From NCBI GenBank assembly GCA_009746045.1, contig RPFO01000026.1, positions 3,469,108 through 3,533,107 of the forward strand: a stretch of 64,000 nt of DNA. The letters are read 5' to 3'. A program made the position numbers and the translations under genes. Source of the stretch: Mesostigma viride (lineage: Eukaryota > Streptophyta > Mesostigmatophyceae > Mesostigmatales > Mesostigmataceae). Of the stretch, positions 24,931-34,263 are shown piece by piece (positions within the stretch are counted from its first letter, which is position 1; each line of letters opens with the position of its first letter). The notes beneath the pieces are model-generated. The model made no database searches, was not told the origin of the DNA, and worked only from the letters and a program-made list of their open reading frames with translations.

Positions 24931-26117
24931 ATGGAGGATGGAGCTATCAACCAACAAGCGGGCTTTATGGGCTTCGGACGGCGCGGCGCTGGGCTGGATG
25001 GACGAGATGGACGCGATGGACGCGGTGGACGCGATGGACGCGGGGACGGCCAGGCGCTGGGAGACCAGGCTGAGGTGCCAGATAATCAGAGCCAAGGATC
25101 GCAGGGCGGGCAGCACGCGCCAGCCGCAGATCAAGCGGCGCCTAAGCGACCAACGTTGCTGAGGGGTACGCGGTGCTAGGCCAGTTTCAGTCCATCAAGG
25201 ACAATTGGCAGCCCCGGGATGCTGAGAGGATGTTAGAGGACATGAACTTGTACACGGAGATATACAACGGTGACAAGCTTCGCATCCTGGCGTCTAGTGC
25301 CTACATACGGCAGTCGGCGAGGCGGCTGTTCAAGTTTGTTCGGGAGCGACACGCGGCGGGGGACACCTGGACGGCGTTTATGACGCGACTCAGGTCGTTC
25401 CTGAGTGACAAGAGGACCATAGATGGGTCCCACCTGAAGCAAGAATACCTGGACTACAAGCCCATCAAGGGGCAACTAGTGGTCCACGCCTTTGAAGACT
25501 TCGTCAAGCTGAGGGAGGACGCCATGGCCAAGGGCTTCTTCGTCGCAGATCGGATGGCCATGGGCGACTTTCTCAAGTCGCTGCAGCTGGATCCGGTCAC
25601 CATGGATAATGTGACCATCCACATGCGACAGGTCCATGGCTGGGCAGCCATGACGGACCAGTTGTATGAGTGTTTCAGCGGCAAGTACGTGGGTGGTAAG
25701 CGCCCTCGTCAGGGTGATGAGGAGGCCACTGAACCCACGGTTAAGTCCATGAGGGGATCGGGCCACGGGGGCCCAGCGCCCTCGAGAGGGCCTGAGACCT
25801 CTTCAAGGGGTCGAGGAAGGTCCAGGAGGGGGCGTGACAGAAGGGCTGGACGGGGGACCCCGCCGAAGTCGGGACATCCACAGTCCCAGTTTGACTTCAA
25901 GAGGGTGGGTGGTCCTCCCAAGGCTGGGCCCAGCAGTGGGACCTCACGGGACATCAGTCAGGTGGAATGTTATTTCTGCCAGGGGAAGGGTCACTTCAGG
26001 AATGAGTGTCCCTCGTACCTGAGGCAGGAAGGTCAGAGCAAGCCAGCTCAGGGTGGCAGCAAGGACAAGGCTGGTCCATCCCAGGACAAGGGCAAGGGCA
26101 AGGCTGCTGATCATTGA
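24931..26117 (+). CDS. Inner copia-like Gag (one frame lesion near N-terminus)
   Basis: Gag of the inner element. The N-terminal segment from ATG 24,931 has a GRDGRDGRGG repeat and stops at 25,179. The remainder is open from 25,173 to the TGA at 26,115-26,117 (314 codons). Comparison with the outer copy, where the two parts are fused in one frame, shows a 1-nt deletion at about 25,155 here. The second part holds a helical capsid-like region, an Arg/Gly-rich RNA-binding tract, and one zinc knuckle C266-X2-C269-X4-H274-X4-C279 (numbering from 25,173), then a Lys/Gly-rich tail. Pol lies in the same frame after the TGA. Confidence 0.85.
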
Positions 26118-29100
26118 CTTGAGCCTGCACACATCCCTGAACCCTGGAGGGTGCCCCCAGGGGTGTGTAATGAAGCTGCTAGTGACAGCAGTGAGGGGCA
26201 GCCCCATGCTCTAGTGAAAGAGCCTATTGGACACGATGGGGCAAGCTTGGTTACCACAGAGAGTATGCCAGCTGTAGCTGCAGTGGTTACTCGCCAACGT
26301 GCCCGCCATGGCGGTGCTGAGCCTGAGGTAGGACCTGGTGATGTGGACCCAGGTGGATCTCAGAAGCATTCTGACCGTGCAGGACTGGCACAGGATGGTC
26401 AGGATGAGGATAGGGCTGGAGACAGTCTGACAGGCACGACCCTGGTGCCTCCTGTACATAAGGGATCTGTACATACCTTGAGTGCTAATAATGACAATAA
26501 AAGGTTTTCTCTCTTGTATGACATTGCCTCAAGGTTGCATACCATGTTTGGCCATGCAGCTCAGTCTTTGCAAGTTGCTAGACGGCTGGGAGGAAGTGAG
26601 TTGTACTCCATCTGCCAACAGGTTGCTCAAGCTTGCAAGTGCAGGCTAGTTGCTAGAAAGCCCAAGCAGTCTCATGCCAGGACTCCTATTTTGCAGCCAG
26701 GCCATGTGCAGGTAGATATTCAGAGAATCAGGGGTTTGAAGCTGCTGGTGGCAGTGGACAGATATACCAAGTACAAGACCCTAGAGATCCTGCCTGACAT
26801 GGAGAAGCCTACATTGATTGCTGCTCTGAAGTTGACAAGGAGCAGGTACCCTGGGTTGGAGTTGTTGCAGTGTGACATTCAGTTTGAGTGCTGTGAGAAC
26901 CTGCCAGAGTTTCCAGAGTTGCTGATTACACCCAGGGAGAGCCACGGCCAGCAAGGGGTGGTGGAGAGAGCCATCCAAGAGATCAAGACTGTGCTGCTGG
27001 TGGAGAGGATTCCAAGGACGTCATCTGCCATTGTGACATCTGCATGGCTACGTTCTGTGGAGGACAGGCTGAACCTGAGGACTCCCATGTTCTTTGGTGA
27101 CATTGCCATCAATCCTCTTATGCTGCATACCAGGATGCTGCCAGCTGATGCTGAGCAGGCATGGAAGGAGAAGCTAGAGGCCAAGTTCCTCAAGCTGAGG
27201 CAGAAAGACAAGGGCTGGAGTGTCCTAGAACCTAACGTTGGACAACAGGTTGTTGTGTGGAAGGAACCAAGCTTTCCAGGGAAACGTGGCAGCTGGCATG
27301 ATGGGGTGGTGACCCGAGTAGAAGCCGCTGGCCATAAGTGCTGGGTGGCCATTGATGGCTCCCAAGCAGTGCACCGTCTGTCCTGGTCAAAGATCCGTCC
27401 CCGGGGAGGTAATCAAGGAGACCTCTTCCAGGTGCCCGCTGGTGTACAAGGCGGGGGTGACGTGGAGCTTCCTGATCAGGGTGCTACAGCTGTATCGAGC
27501 CCTCAGGGTGACCCTGGCCCGGCCCCTGGGGTACCTTCACATACGGTGGTTGGGCAAGCAGGCGGACAGGCTGCACCTCCGGAACGGCCCGACACCAGGC
27601 CTAGGGGTGTGCGTCTATCAGATATTGTACAGGCTTTGCAAAGAGCCAAGAAGGAGCCTAAGGTGTCCAAGCTTGTCCAGTTGGATGAACCTGAGGTAGC
27701 TGCCATGGAGATAGATACCAATGCACAGGTTTCTGTCATGGGACCTCAGCATACAGGAGAACTGCTGGTCGGAGAACCAAGTTGCCCCTGGGTGTCTGAT
27801 TTCAGTGGTAGGACGCATCTAAGGGTGTTGGGAGAGGTTACTGCCCCTGTCATGGGTGTGGATGTGACCTTCCTTGTCCTAGAGGACTATGATGGCCCTG
27901 TGATTTTGGGTCAGAATTTTCTGGGCAATCCTGGGATTTCTATCAGAGCTACAGCTCTGAGAAGAGATGGCTGGGGGATGATTCCCCTAGAAAATTTCAG
28001 GACAACATTTCCAGTCAGGTGCAGGGCCAAGCCGGTCAAGGGTGTAAAATGGGATGAAGGGGAGGTGCCCCCAGCGGCCAGTTTGGTGATTCCAGCTGTG
28101 TTGCACCCCAGCAGTATTGGCATAACTCACAGGAGCCTTGCTGCACACTCTCCTTTGACATATGACCAGCTGGTCCAAGAGATGAGCTCGCCTACTTTGT
28201 TTGAGGCTTGGAAGCTCGCCTTCTCCAAGGCATTGGAGGAGTGGTTGCAGTTTGAGTGTGCTGCACCAACAGACAGACGTCCCCCAGCATCAAGGAAGCT
28301 TGCTTTGAGATTTGTGCTGAAGAGGAAGGTTGTGGATGAGGTATCAGTGCCCCATGTCAGGCCTGTCCTGAATGAGTATCACGGCACGGGGAGTCTGCCA
28401 GGAGAGGAGCTATACACGCCAGGGATGCTACACGACACATGGAGAATTTTGCTATGTCTCTACGTGGGGTTGCTGAACAGGGGAGCAGCTATGTCATCAG
28501 TGCTGCTGGACTTCAAGAGGGCATTTTTAAAATCTGATCCAGAAGTGGCCAGGAGGGTGTGGAAGCAGGATGAGCCTTACTGTGTTGAGGTGCCTGCCAT
28601 CTGGAAGCTGGAGCTGCATCAACAATTCCTGGTTATTCTGAAGGGCCTGGAAGGACTCAGGTCGAGCCCAATCATCTGGAGACTCACGCTGCAGGAAGCT
28701 CTGATCAGTGAGTGTGGCTTGAGAGTGTCTTCAGTTGATCCCTGTTTGCTGCTGGCCCAATGGGAGGGTCTGCCAGTGTATGCTAGTTTGCATGGAGATG
28801 ATCTGCATTTGCTAGCCCCCACGACCTGGCTGAAGAAGTTTATTCCTGTCATCAGTGGCAAGTTTTCACTGGGCAAGGAGCTGTGGCAGGAGCCCAACAA
28901 GCCTGTAGTGTTCTGTGGAATGCAGGCTACCCTGTTCAGGAGGGACGGGGAGTGGAGTATCAGGCTTCAGGCTGGAGGAGATTATAAACAGACCATTGTG
29001 AAGGCCTTGCCAGAGAAGATCACCCAGGCTGCAGGACCTGAGTTGAGAGGCATGTGGGCCTGGTTTGCCAGCATCTGTGGTCCGTCTTTGATGGTCCATA

Positions 29101-29708
29101 GCAGAATGCCTGATGAGGTGCTTGAGGATGAGAAGCCTCGAGTCATAGCCCGGTTGGTGGAGAGTACCCCTGATCTGATTTTGTCTGGGATTGACTTTAC
29201 CCAGCCTATCACCTTGGAGATCTTTGTTGACAGTTCCATGGATGCTCGCCAGGTTACCAAGGTCAGGGGGAGATCTGCTGCTCTGTTTGCTTTTTATCAG
29301 AGCAGGGCAAGTTTGTTCAGCTGGTACAGCAGACTGCAGAAGAGGGTCTGTATCAGTTCAGATGTGGCAGAATGCAGGGCCATATGCGAGGGGATCCAGT
29401 CCAGCCTGTACATAAAGGAGTTAATGCTGGAGCTGGCTTCAGTTACCCCTTGGACCTTGCAGATGGAGACGTTGTTGCTAACAGACAGCATGGGTATGGT
29501 CCAGTTTGTTCACAAGCAGCTGGCCAGGAGCCGGGACCTGGATTATTTGTTGCTGAAGGAGTTGGCCAGTTTGGTTGACTTGAAGCATATCCCTGGCGAG
29601 GAGAACCCTGCTGATGCATTGACAAAGCTGCCACACAAGGCCCCAGCCCAGTACAATGTACTGAGGAAGCTCATGAATGCTGACTGTCAAGTCGGTCTAT
29701 CTGTCTAA
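26118..29708 (+). CDS. Copia-like Pol: integrase, protease-like, RT, RNase H
   Basis: Open from the codon after the gag TGA; the first ATG is at 26,151 (1,185 residues, numbering from there). Order: linker (1-120); zinc-binding region with LHTMFGH and a Cys pair; integrase core with D189, D242 and probable E272 (GVVERAIQE); an SH3-like C-terminal region (about 360-415); aspartic-protease-like segment with IDTNAQVSVMG (D522-T-N524) and ILGQNFL; RT with LLDFKRAFL and the catalytic box HGDD (D883-D884); RNase H with EIFVDSSMD (D1027), SSDVAECRA, LLTDS and ENPADALTK. RT and RNase H motifs are copia-type. Canonical copia order is protease, integrase, RT, RNase H; here the protease-like part follows integrase and its DTG is DTN. 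Synthesis would need readthrough, reinitiation or splicing past the TGA. Confidence 0.85.
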   Translation, partial: LEPAHIPEPWRVPPGVCNEAASDSSEGQPHALVKEPIGHDGASLVTTESMPAVAAVVTRQRARHGGAEPEVGPGDVDPGGSQKHSDRAGLAQDGQDEDRAGDSLTGTTLVPPVHKGSVHTLSANNDNKRFSLLYDIASRLHTMFGHAAQSLQVARRLGGSELYSICQQVAQACKCRLVARKPKQSHARTPILQPGHVQVDIQRIRGLKLLVAVDRYTKYKTLEILPDMEKPTLIAALKLTRSRYPGLELLQCDIQFECCENLPEFPELLITPRESHGQQGVVERAIQEIKTVLLVERIPRTSSAIVTSAWLRSVEDRLNLRTPMFFGDIAINPLMLHTRMLPADAEQAWKEKLEAKFLKLRQKDKGWSVLEPNVGQQVVVWKEPSFPGKRGSWHDGVVTRVEAAGHKCWVAIDGSQAVHRLSWSKIRPRGGNQGDLFQVPAGVQGGGDVELPDQGATAVSSPQGDPGPAPGVPSHTVVGQAGGQAAPPERPDTRPRGVRLSDIVQALQRAKKEPKVSKLVQLDEPEVAAMEIDTNAQVSVMGPQHTGELLVGEPSCPWVSDFSGRTHLRVLGEVTAPVMGVDVTFLVLEDYDGPVILGQNFLGNPGISIRATALRRDGWGMIPLENFRTTFPVRCRAKPVKGVKWDEGEVPPAASLVIPAVLHPSSIGITHRSLAAHSPLTYDQLVQEMSSPTLFEAWKLAFSKALEEWLQFECAAPTDRRPPASRKLALRFVLKRKVVDEVSVPHVRPVLNEYHGTGSLPGEELYTPGMLHDTWRILLCLYVGLLNRGAAMSSVLLDFKRAFLKSDPEVARRVWKQDEPYCVEVPAIWKLELHQQFLVILKGLEGLRSSPIIWRLTLQEALISECGLRVSSVDPCLLLAQWEGLPVYASLHGDDLHLLAPTTWLKKFIPVISGKFSLGKELWQEPNKPVVFCGMQATLFRRDGEWSIRLQAGGDYKQTIVKALPEKITQAAGPELRGMWAWFASICGPSLMVHSRMPDEVLEDEKPRVIARLVESTPDLILSGIDFTQPITLEIFVDSSMDARQVTKVRGRSAALFAFYQSRASLFSWYSRLQKRVCISSDVAECRAICEGIQSSLYIKELMLELASVTPWTLQMETLLLTDSMGMVQFVHKQLARSRDLDYLLLKELASLVDLKHIPGEENPADALTKLPHKAPAQYNVLRKLMNADCQVGLSV

Positions 29709-30456
29709 AAGCTGAGAGCTGGGTGCTTAAGTCTCTGGATATCAGGCTGGGAGCTTGATTGTACATAATCCTGAGCACACCTTGAGGGGTGAGACATGTC
29801 TCTGGTGTGGGAATGTCTGACATTGTCTCTGATGGAGAGATGTCTATCTGGGGTTTTCATCTCAGTCTGAGGTTTCCCCAGATCTGTGGTTTGTGGGCGG
29901 GGTTCGATTCCCTGGTGCCGTCTTAAGGCGGAGTTTCACGGACTGGCTGACCCATCCACCATGCTGGTGAGGTGGCGACAGGTCCCCTGATTTTCCACGG
30001 TTGGAACGAGTATGGGAGCTTGTGTTTTGCATGTGCTTCGCGTAGATGTTGTGTCTGGTTCGATAAGGGGCAGCAGACCGGCGCCGACTCCCGTCTGGGG
30101 GTCAGCAATGTTTTCTGATGAGCTGTTGTGGGTGATCTGTGGGGTTTCGCCTAAGGTCCTGAAGGTTGTACATACTTCTCAAGTTCTTAGCTGAACACCT
30201 ATGGGCTGCCACAGTTGGCCAACCTCTTGTACATGGGTAACACAACGAGCCTCCCGTGAAGGGATAGGGACTCATTGTAATTTGTTTGTGCTCCTGAGCC
30301 AGTATGGGTGCTATGTACATATAATAAGGAATCCAAGCTGACTGTCATGCCCAGCGGGTTGTGACTTGTAGTCTGGGGAGGATATCCAGTACCCATTGTG
30401 TGTGTTTGTATGTAGACTTGTGTGAGCTGCTACAGCTCAAGAAAAGAAAGGATTGG
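29709..30456 (+). other. 3' untranslated region and polypurine tract of inner element
   Basis: Non-coding sequence between the pol stop and the 3' LTR. It ends in AAGAAAAGAAAGGATTGG (about 30,439-30,456) directly before the LTR, a typical polypurine tract for plus-strand priming. The same tract precedes the outer 3' LTR at about 36,920-36,937. Confidence 0.8.
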
Positions 30457-31156
30457 AGTTAACGCCAAGCGCATTGGCGTGATCCTGATTCGGCATATCT
30501 CTGCGATTCCAGCGGCACCGGAACGAGTTCATTCCGACAAGTATCAAGAAAGTTATGGCGTTCCGACTTCCCGGTCGCGCGCGAGCGCGAGCCGGCTGTT
30601 CTTCTAAGTCGGACGTGAATATTTGCCGACGACATATGGGGTCGACAGTAATTCCTGGGCTGACAGGAATTAGGTGCTGTACCTACGACGGTATTGGATT
30701 AATACGTCGTACGCAGGAAATAGGAACCTTAACCTGTGGTCTGTTGGTACCGCAGGCTTAGTCCTGGACTTCTAGGTGCAGATGCAATAATCACTGTGGT
30801 GACTGTACTCTGTGGTCACTGTGCCTGTATGGCAGACCTACTGTATAGGAACTGGGCGCTGTACAGGTAGTGAATACTGTACCGGGGGTGTTATTACTGA
30901 GCAGGCCTCCTAGGCTGCTCAGGACTAGCAAGCACAGTGCACAAGTATATAAACAATAGGCCAGTGCCAAATGGGCATCTCTTGCGAGCCCGCCTCACGT
31001 GTTGTGCCTTGACTTGGCAAGCGCGTGTACAAGCCTCAAGTGTGTGAGCGCTGTAAACATTATCCGATTTTAACAAAGCTCCGTTTCCAACCATATTCAC
31101 ACATTGCTGCATTGCAACCATATCCTTCACATTGCGTGTGCGAAGAAAGTTTAACT
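30457..31156 (+). repeat. 3' LTR of inner copia-like element
   Basis: 700 bp, the partner of 23,120-23,815, differing at a handful of sites including AGTTTAACT instead of CGTTAACT at the right end. Followed directly by TSD CTGAG. Confidence 0.93.
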
Positions 31157-31335
31157 CTGAGAAGAGATGGCTGGGGGATGATTCCCCTAGAAAATTTCAG
31201 GACAACATTTCCAGTCAGGTGCAGGGCCAAGCCGGTCAAGGGTGTAAAATGGGATGAAGGGGAGGTGCCCCCAGCAGCCAGTTTGGTGATTCCAGCTGTG
31301 TTGCACCCCAGCAGTATTGGCCGATAACTCACAGG

Positions 31336-31883
31336 AGTTACGTTAAATAGTGACGGAACCTTTTGCCGCCTGAGGCAAATCGGTCCGTAACACTATGTAT
31401 TTTGCCCGGAATAACCACTTCCGAGCACCCAAGTTAATTCGGCCGAATTAACTTGGGTGCTCGGAAGTGGTTATTCCGGGCAAAATAGTGTTACGGACCG
31501 ATTTGCCTCAGGCGGCAAAAGGTTCCGTCACTATTTAACGTAACTAAAACCTGGCCTCGTGGAGGGGGGACGAAGAGCCCGAGACATCCGCCTAGGCCGC
31601 TGAGCACGCACCACTAAATGCGCCGGAGCTGCCTCAGTGAGGATTCGAACCCCTGACCTCCAAGGTGCACAGGTTTTAGTTACGTTAAATAGTGACGGAA
31701 CCTTTTGCCGCCTGAGGCAAATCGGTCCGTAACACTATTTTGCCCGGAATAACCACTTCCGAGCACCCAAGTTAATTCGGCCGAATTAACTTGGGTGCTC
31801 GGAAGTGGTTATTCCGGGCAAAATAGTGTTACGGACCGATTTGCCTCAGGCGGCAAAAGGTTCCGTCACTATTTAACGTAACT
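31336..31883. mobile_element. Composite foldback element with tRNA-like core
   Basis: 548 bp flanked by the 5-bp TSD ACAGG (31,331-31,335 and 31,884-31,888). It consists of two near-identical long palindromes, 31,336-31,545 and 31,678-31,883. Each starts AGTTACGTTAAATAG, ends with its reverse complement, and folds about a CGG|CCG centre (arms about 103-107 bp). They bracket a 132-bp unique core. The first palindrome has a 4-nt GTAT insertion in its left arm. Neither palindrome alone has a TSD; only the whole unit does, so it moved as a unit. No coding capacity, hence non-autonomous. Confidence 0.85.
31625..31677 (-). other. tRNA-like 3' half (B-box)
   Basis: On the minus strand the core of the composite element reads CCTTGGAGGTC followed by AGGGGTTCGAATCCTC, matching the variable loop and T-arm (RNA polymerase III B-box GGTTCGAATCC) of a tRNA. 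No A-box or acceptor/D-arm half is present upstream because the palindrome begins there. It is a tRNA fragment or SINE remnant, not a functional tRNA. Confidence 0.55.
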
Positions 31884-33645
31884 ACAGGAGCCTTGCTGCA
31901 CACTCTCCTTTGACATATGACCAGCTAGTCCAAGAGATGAGCTCGCCTACTTTGTTTGAGGCTTGGAAGCTCGCCTTCTCCAAGGCATTGGAGGAGTGGT
32001 TGCAGTTTGAGTGTGCTGCACCAACAGACAGACGTCCCCCAGCATCAAGGAAGCTTGCTTTGAGATTTGTGCTGAAGAGGAAGGTTGTGGATGAGGTATC
32101 AGTGCCCCATGTCAGGCCTGTCCTGAATGAGTATCACGGCACGGGGAGTCTGCCAGGAGAGGAGCTGTACACGCCAGGGATGTTACACGACACATGGAGA
32201 GTTTTGCTATGCCTCTACGTGGGATTGCTGAACAGGGGAGCAGCTATGTCATCAGTGCTGCTGGACTTCAAGAAGGCATTTTTAAAATCTGATCCAGAAG
32301 TGGCCAGGAGGGTATGGAAGCAGGATGAGCCTTACTGTGTTGAGGTGCCTGCTATCTGGAAGCTGGAGCTGCATCAACATTTCCTGGTTATTCTGAAGGG
32401 CCTGGAAGGACTCAGGTCGAGCCCAATCATCTGGAGACTCACGCTGCAGGAAGCTCTGATCAGTGAGTGTGGCTTGAGAGTGTCTTCAGTTGATCCCTGT
32501 TTGTTGCTGGCCCAATGGGAGGGTCTGCCAGTGTATGCTAGTTTGCATGGAGATTCGATCTGCATTTGCTAGCCCCCACGACCTGGCTGAAGAAGTTTAT
32601 TCCTGTCATCAGTGGCAAGTTTTCACTGGGCAAGGAGCTGTGGCAGGAGCCCAACAAGCCTGTAGTGTTCTGTGGAATGCAGGCTACCCTTTTCAGGAGG
32701 GATGGGGAGTGGAGTATCAGGCTTCAGGCTGGAGGAGATTATAAACAGACCATTGTGAAGGCCTTGCCAGAGAAGATCACCCAGGCTGCAGGGCCTGAGT
32801 TGAGAGGCATGTGGGCCTGGTTTGCCAGCATCTGTGGTCCGTCTTTGATGGTCCATAGCAGAATGCCTGATGAGGTGCTTGAGGATGAGAAGCCTCGAGT
32901 CATAGCCCGATTGGTGGAGAGTACCCCTGATCTGATTTTGTCTGGGATTGACTTTGCCCAGCCTATCACCTTGGAGATCTTTGTTGACAGTTCCATGGAT
33001 GCTCGCCAGGTTACCAAGGTCAGGGGGAGATCTGCTGCTCTGTTTGCTTTTTATCAGAGCAGGGCAAGTTTGTTCAGCTGGTACAGCAGACTGCAGAAGA
33101 GGGTCTGTATCAGTTCAGATGTGGCAGAATGCAGGGCCATATGCGAGGGGATCCAGTCCAGCTTGTACATAAAGGAGTTAATGCTGGAGCTGGCTTCAGT
33201 TACCCCTTGGACCTTGCAGATGGAGACGTTGTTGCTAACAGACAGCATGGGTATGGTCCAGTTTGTTCACAAGCAGCTGGCCAGAAGCCGGGACCTGGAT
33301 TATTTGTTGCTGAAGGAGTTGGCCAGTTTGGTTGACTTGAAGCATATCCCTGGCGAGGAGAACCCTGCTGATGCATTAACCAAGCTGCCACACAAGGCCC
33401 CAGCCCAGTACAATGTACTGAGGAAGCTCATGAATGCTGACTGTCAAGTCGGTCTATCTGTCTAAAAGCTGAGAGCTGGGTGCTTAAGTCTCTGGATATC
33501 AGGCTGGGAGCTTGATTGTACATAATCCTGAGCACACCTTGAGGGGTGAGACATGTCTCTGGTGTGGGAATGTCTGACATTGTCTCTGATGGAGAGATGT
33601 CTATCTGGGGTTTTCATCTCAGTCTGAGGTTTCCCCAGATCTGTG

Positions 33646-34263
33646 TGTCAGGAATATGCCCCAATATGCCTGACAAGTCTAGCACTTACTAATCTAGATA
33701 AAGTTCGGGTAGTCCGTAGTTAAGTCAGAACAACCTACAACGCCAGTATGACTGCGTAGAGCTCATGTTTGGCTACAACTTTGCCACTAGAATCACCTTG
33801 ATCTGAGCTCTAGGTAGAAAGTTATGAGTCTTTTCATATATATGTGCCTGGTCACTATACGGCACTGTAGTACAATCCATGTCGTGTCATGTGGCGCATG
33901 GCCCATATAGGACAGGCGCCAATAATTCAATTCGTGGTACCTGGACCGTCAGCTAGGCGTACCTAATTCTGTCTGCCATGGTACAACCATGATTTGCCAG
34001 CAGGCAGCATCTAGCACTGGTTAAGTGTTGCCTAGCTGTCATGTTAAGTTAATTATGTTGTGGTCCTGCCGACCAGCCATATAGGTGGTGGCTGGGCTAC
34101 ACGCCACTTTTTATCTTTTCTGACCACCACTATTCTAGAGAATGGCACCTTTCAGCCATGGTGGTTGACAAAATATTTCCATCATGACAAAGTCGTAAAT
34201 GAGGTCATCATTATTAATGTAATACCAACAACCTCCCATGGTCACAGCTTGACATTCTTGACA
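33646..34263. repeat. Left LTR of the young non-autonomous element
   Basis: 618 bp, TG...CA ends, identical to 35,746-36,363 at a constant offset of 2,100 bp. An internal inverted repeat at the start (TGTCAGGAATATGCC / ATATGCCTGACA) is visible. Confidence 0.93.

Larger units (their letters stand above)
23120..31156 (+). mobile_element. Inner copia-like LTR retrotransposon
   Basis: 8,037 bp, LTRs 23,120-23,815 and 30,457-31,156, inserted in the pol gene of the outer copy with TSD CTGAG (23,115-23,119 and 31,157-31,161). Order: LTR, ORF1, gag, in-frame TGA, pol (integrase, protease-like, RT, RNase H), about 750 bp of 3' untranslated sequence, polypurine tract, LTR. Its two LTRs differ from each other at only a few positions and share subfamily variants that the outer pair lacks (TGCCGACGAC, a GTCCTGGACTTCTAG extension). 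Pol is fully open, but ORF1 and the start of gag carry frame lesions. Confidence 0.95.
31157..33465 (+). pseudogene. Outer copia-like pol, 3' part (RT and RNase H)
   Basis: Resumes the outer pol at the residue where it was interrupted. It is interrupted again at 31,336-31,888 by the composite foldback element. RT continues at 31,889-32,572 and stops because of a TC insertion at about 32,555 exactly in the catalytic HGDD box. The rest (32,566-33,465) carries the RNase H motifs and ends with the same C-terminus as the inner copy. A 2-nt insertion also lies at about 31,321. Confidence 0.9.

Noticed and set aside
31336-31883. A functional tRNA gene in the composite element
   Set aside because: Only a T-arm/B-box half is present; the acceptor and D-arm half and A-box are missing because the palindrome begins there.
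31336-31883. CRISPR array (repeat-unique-repeat look)
   Set aside because: Only two long palindromic copies around one segment, in eukaryotic transposon DNA, with a target duplication around the whole unit.
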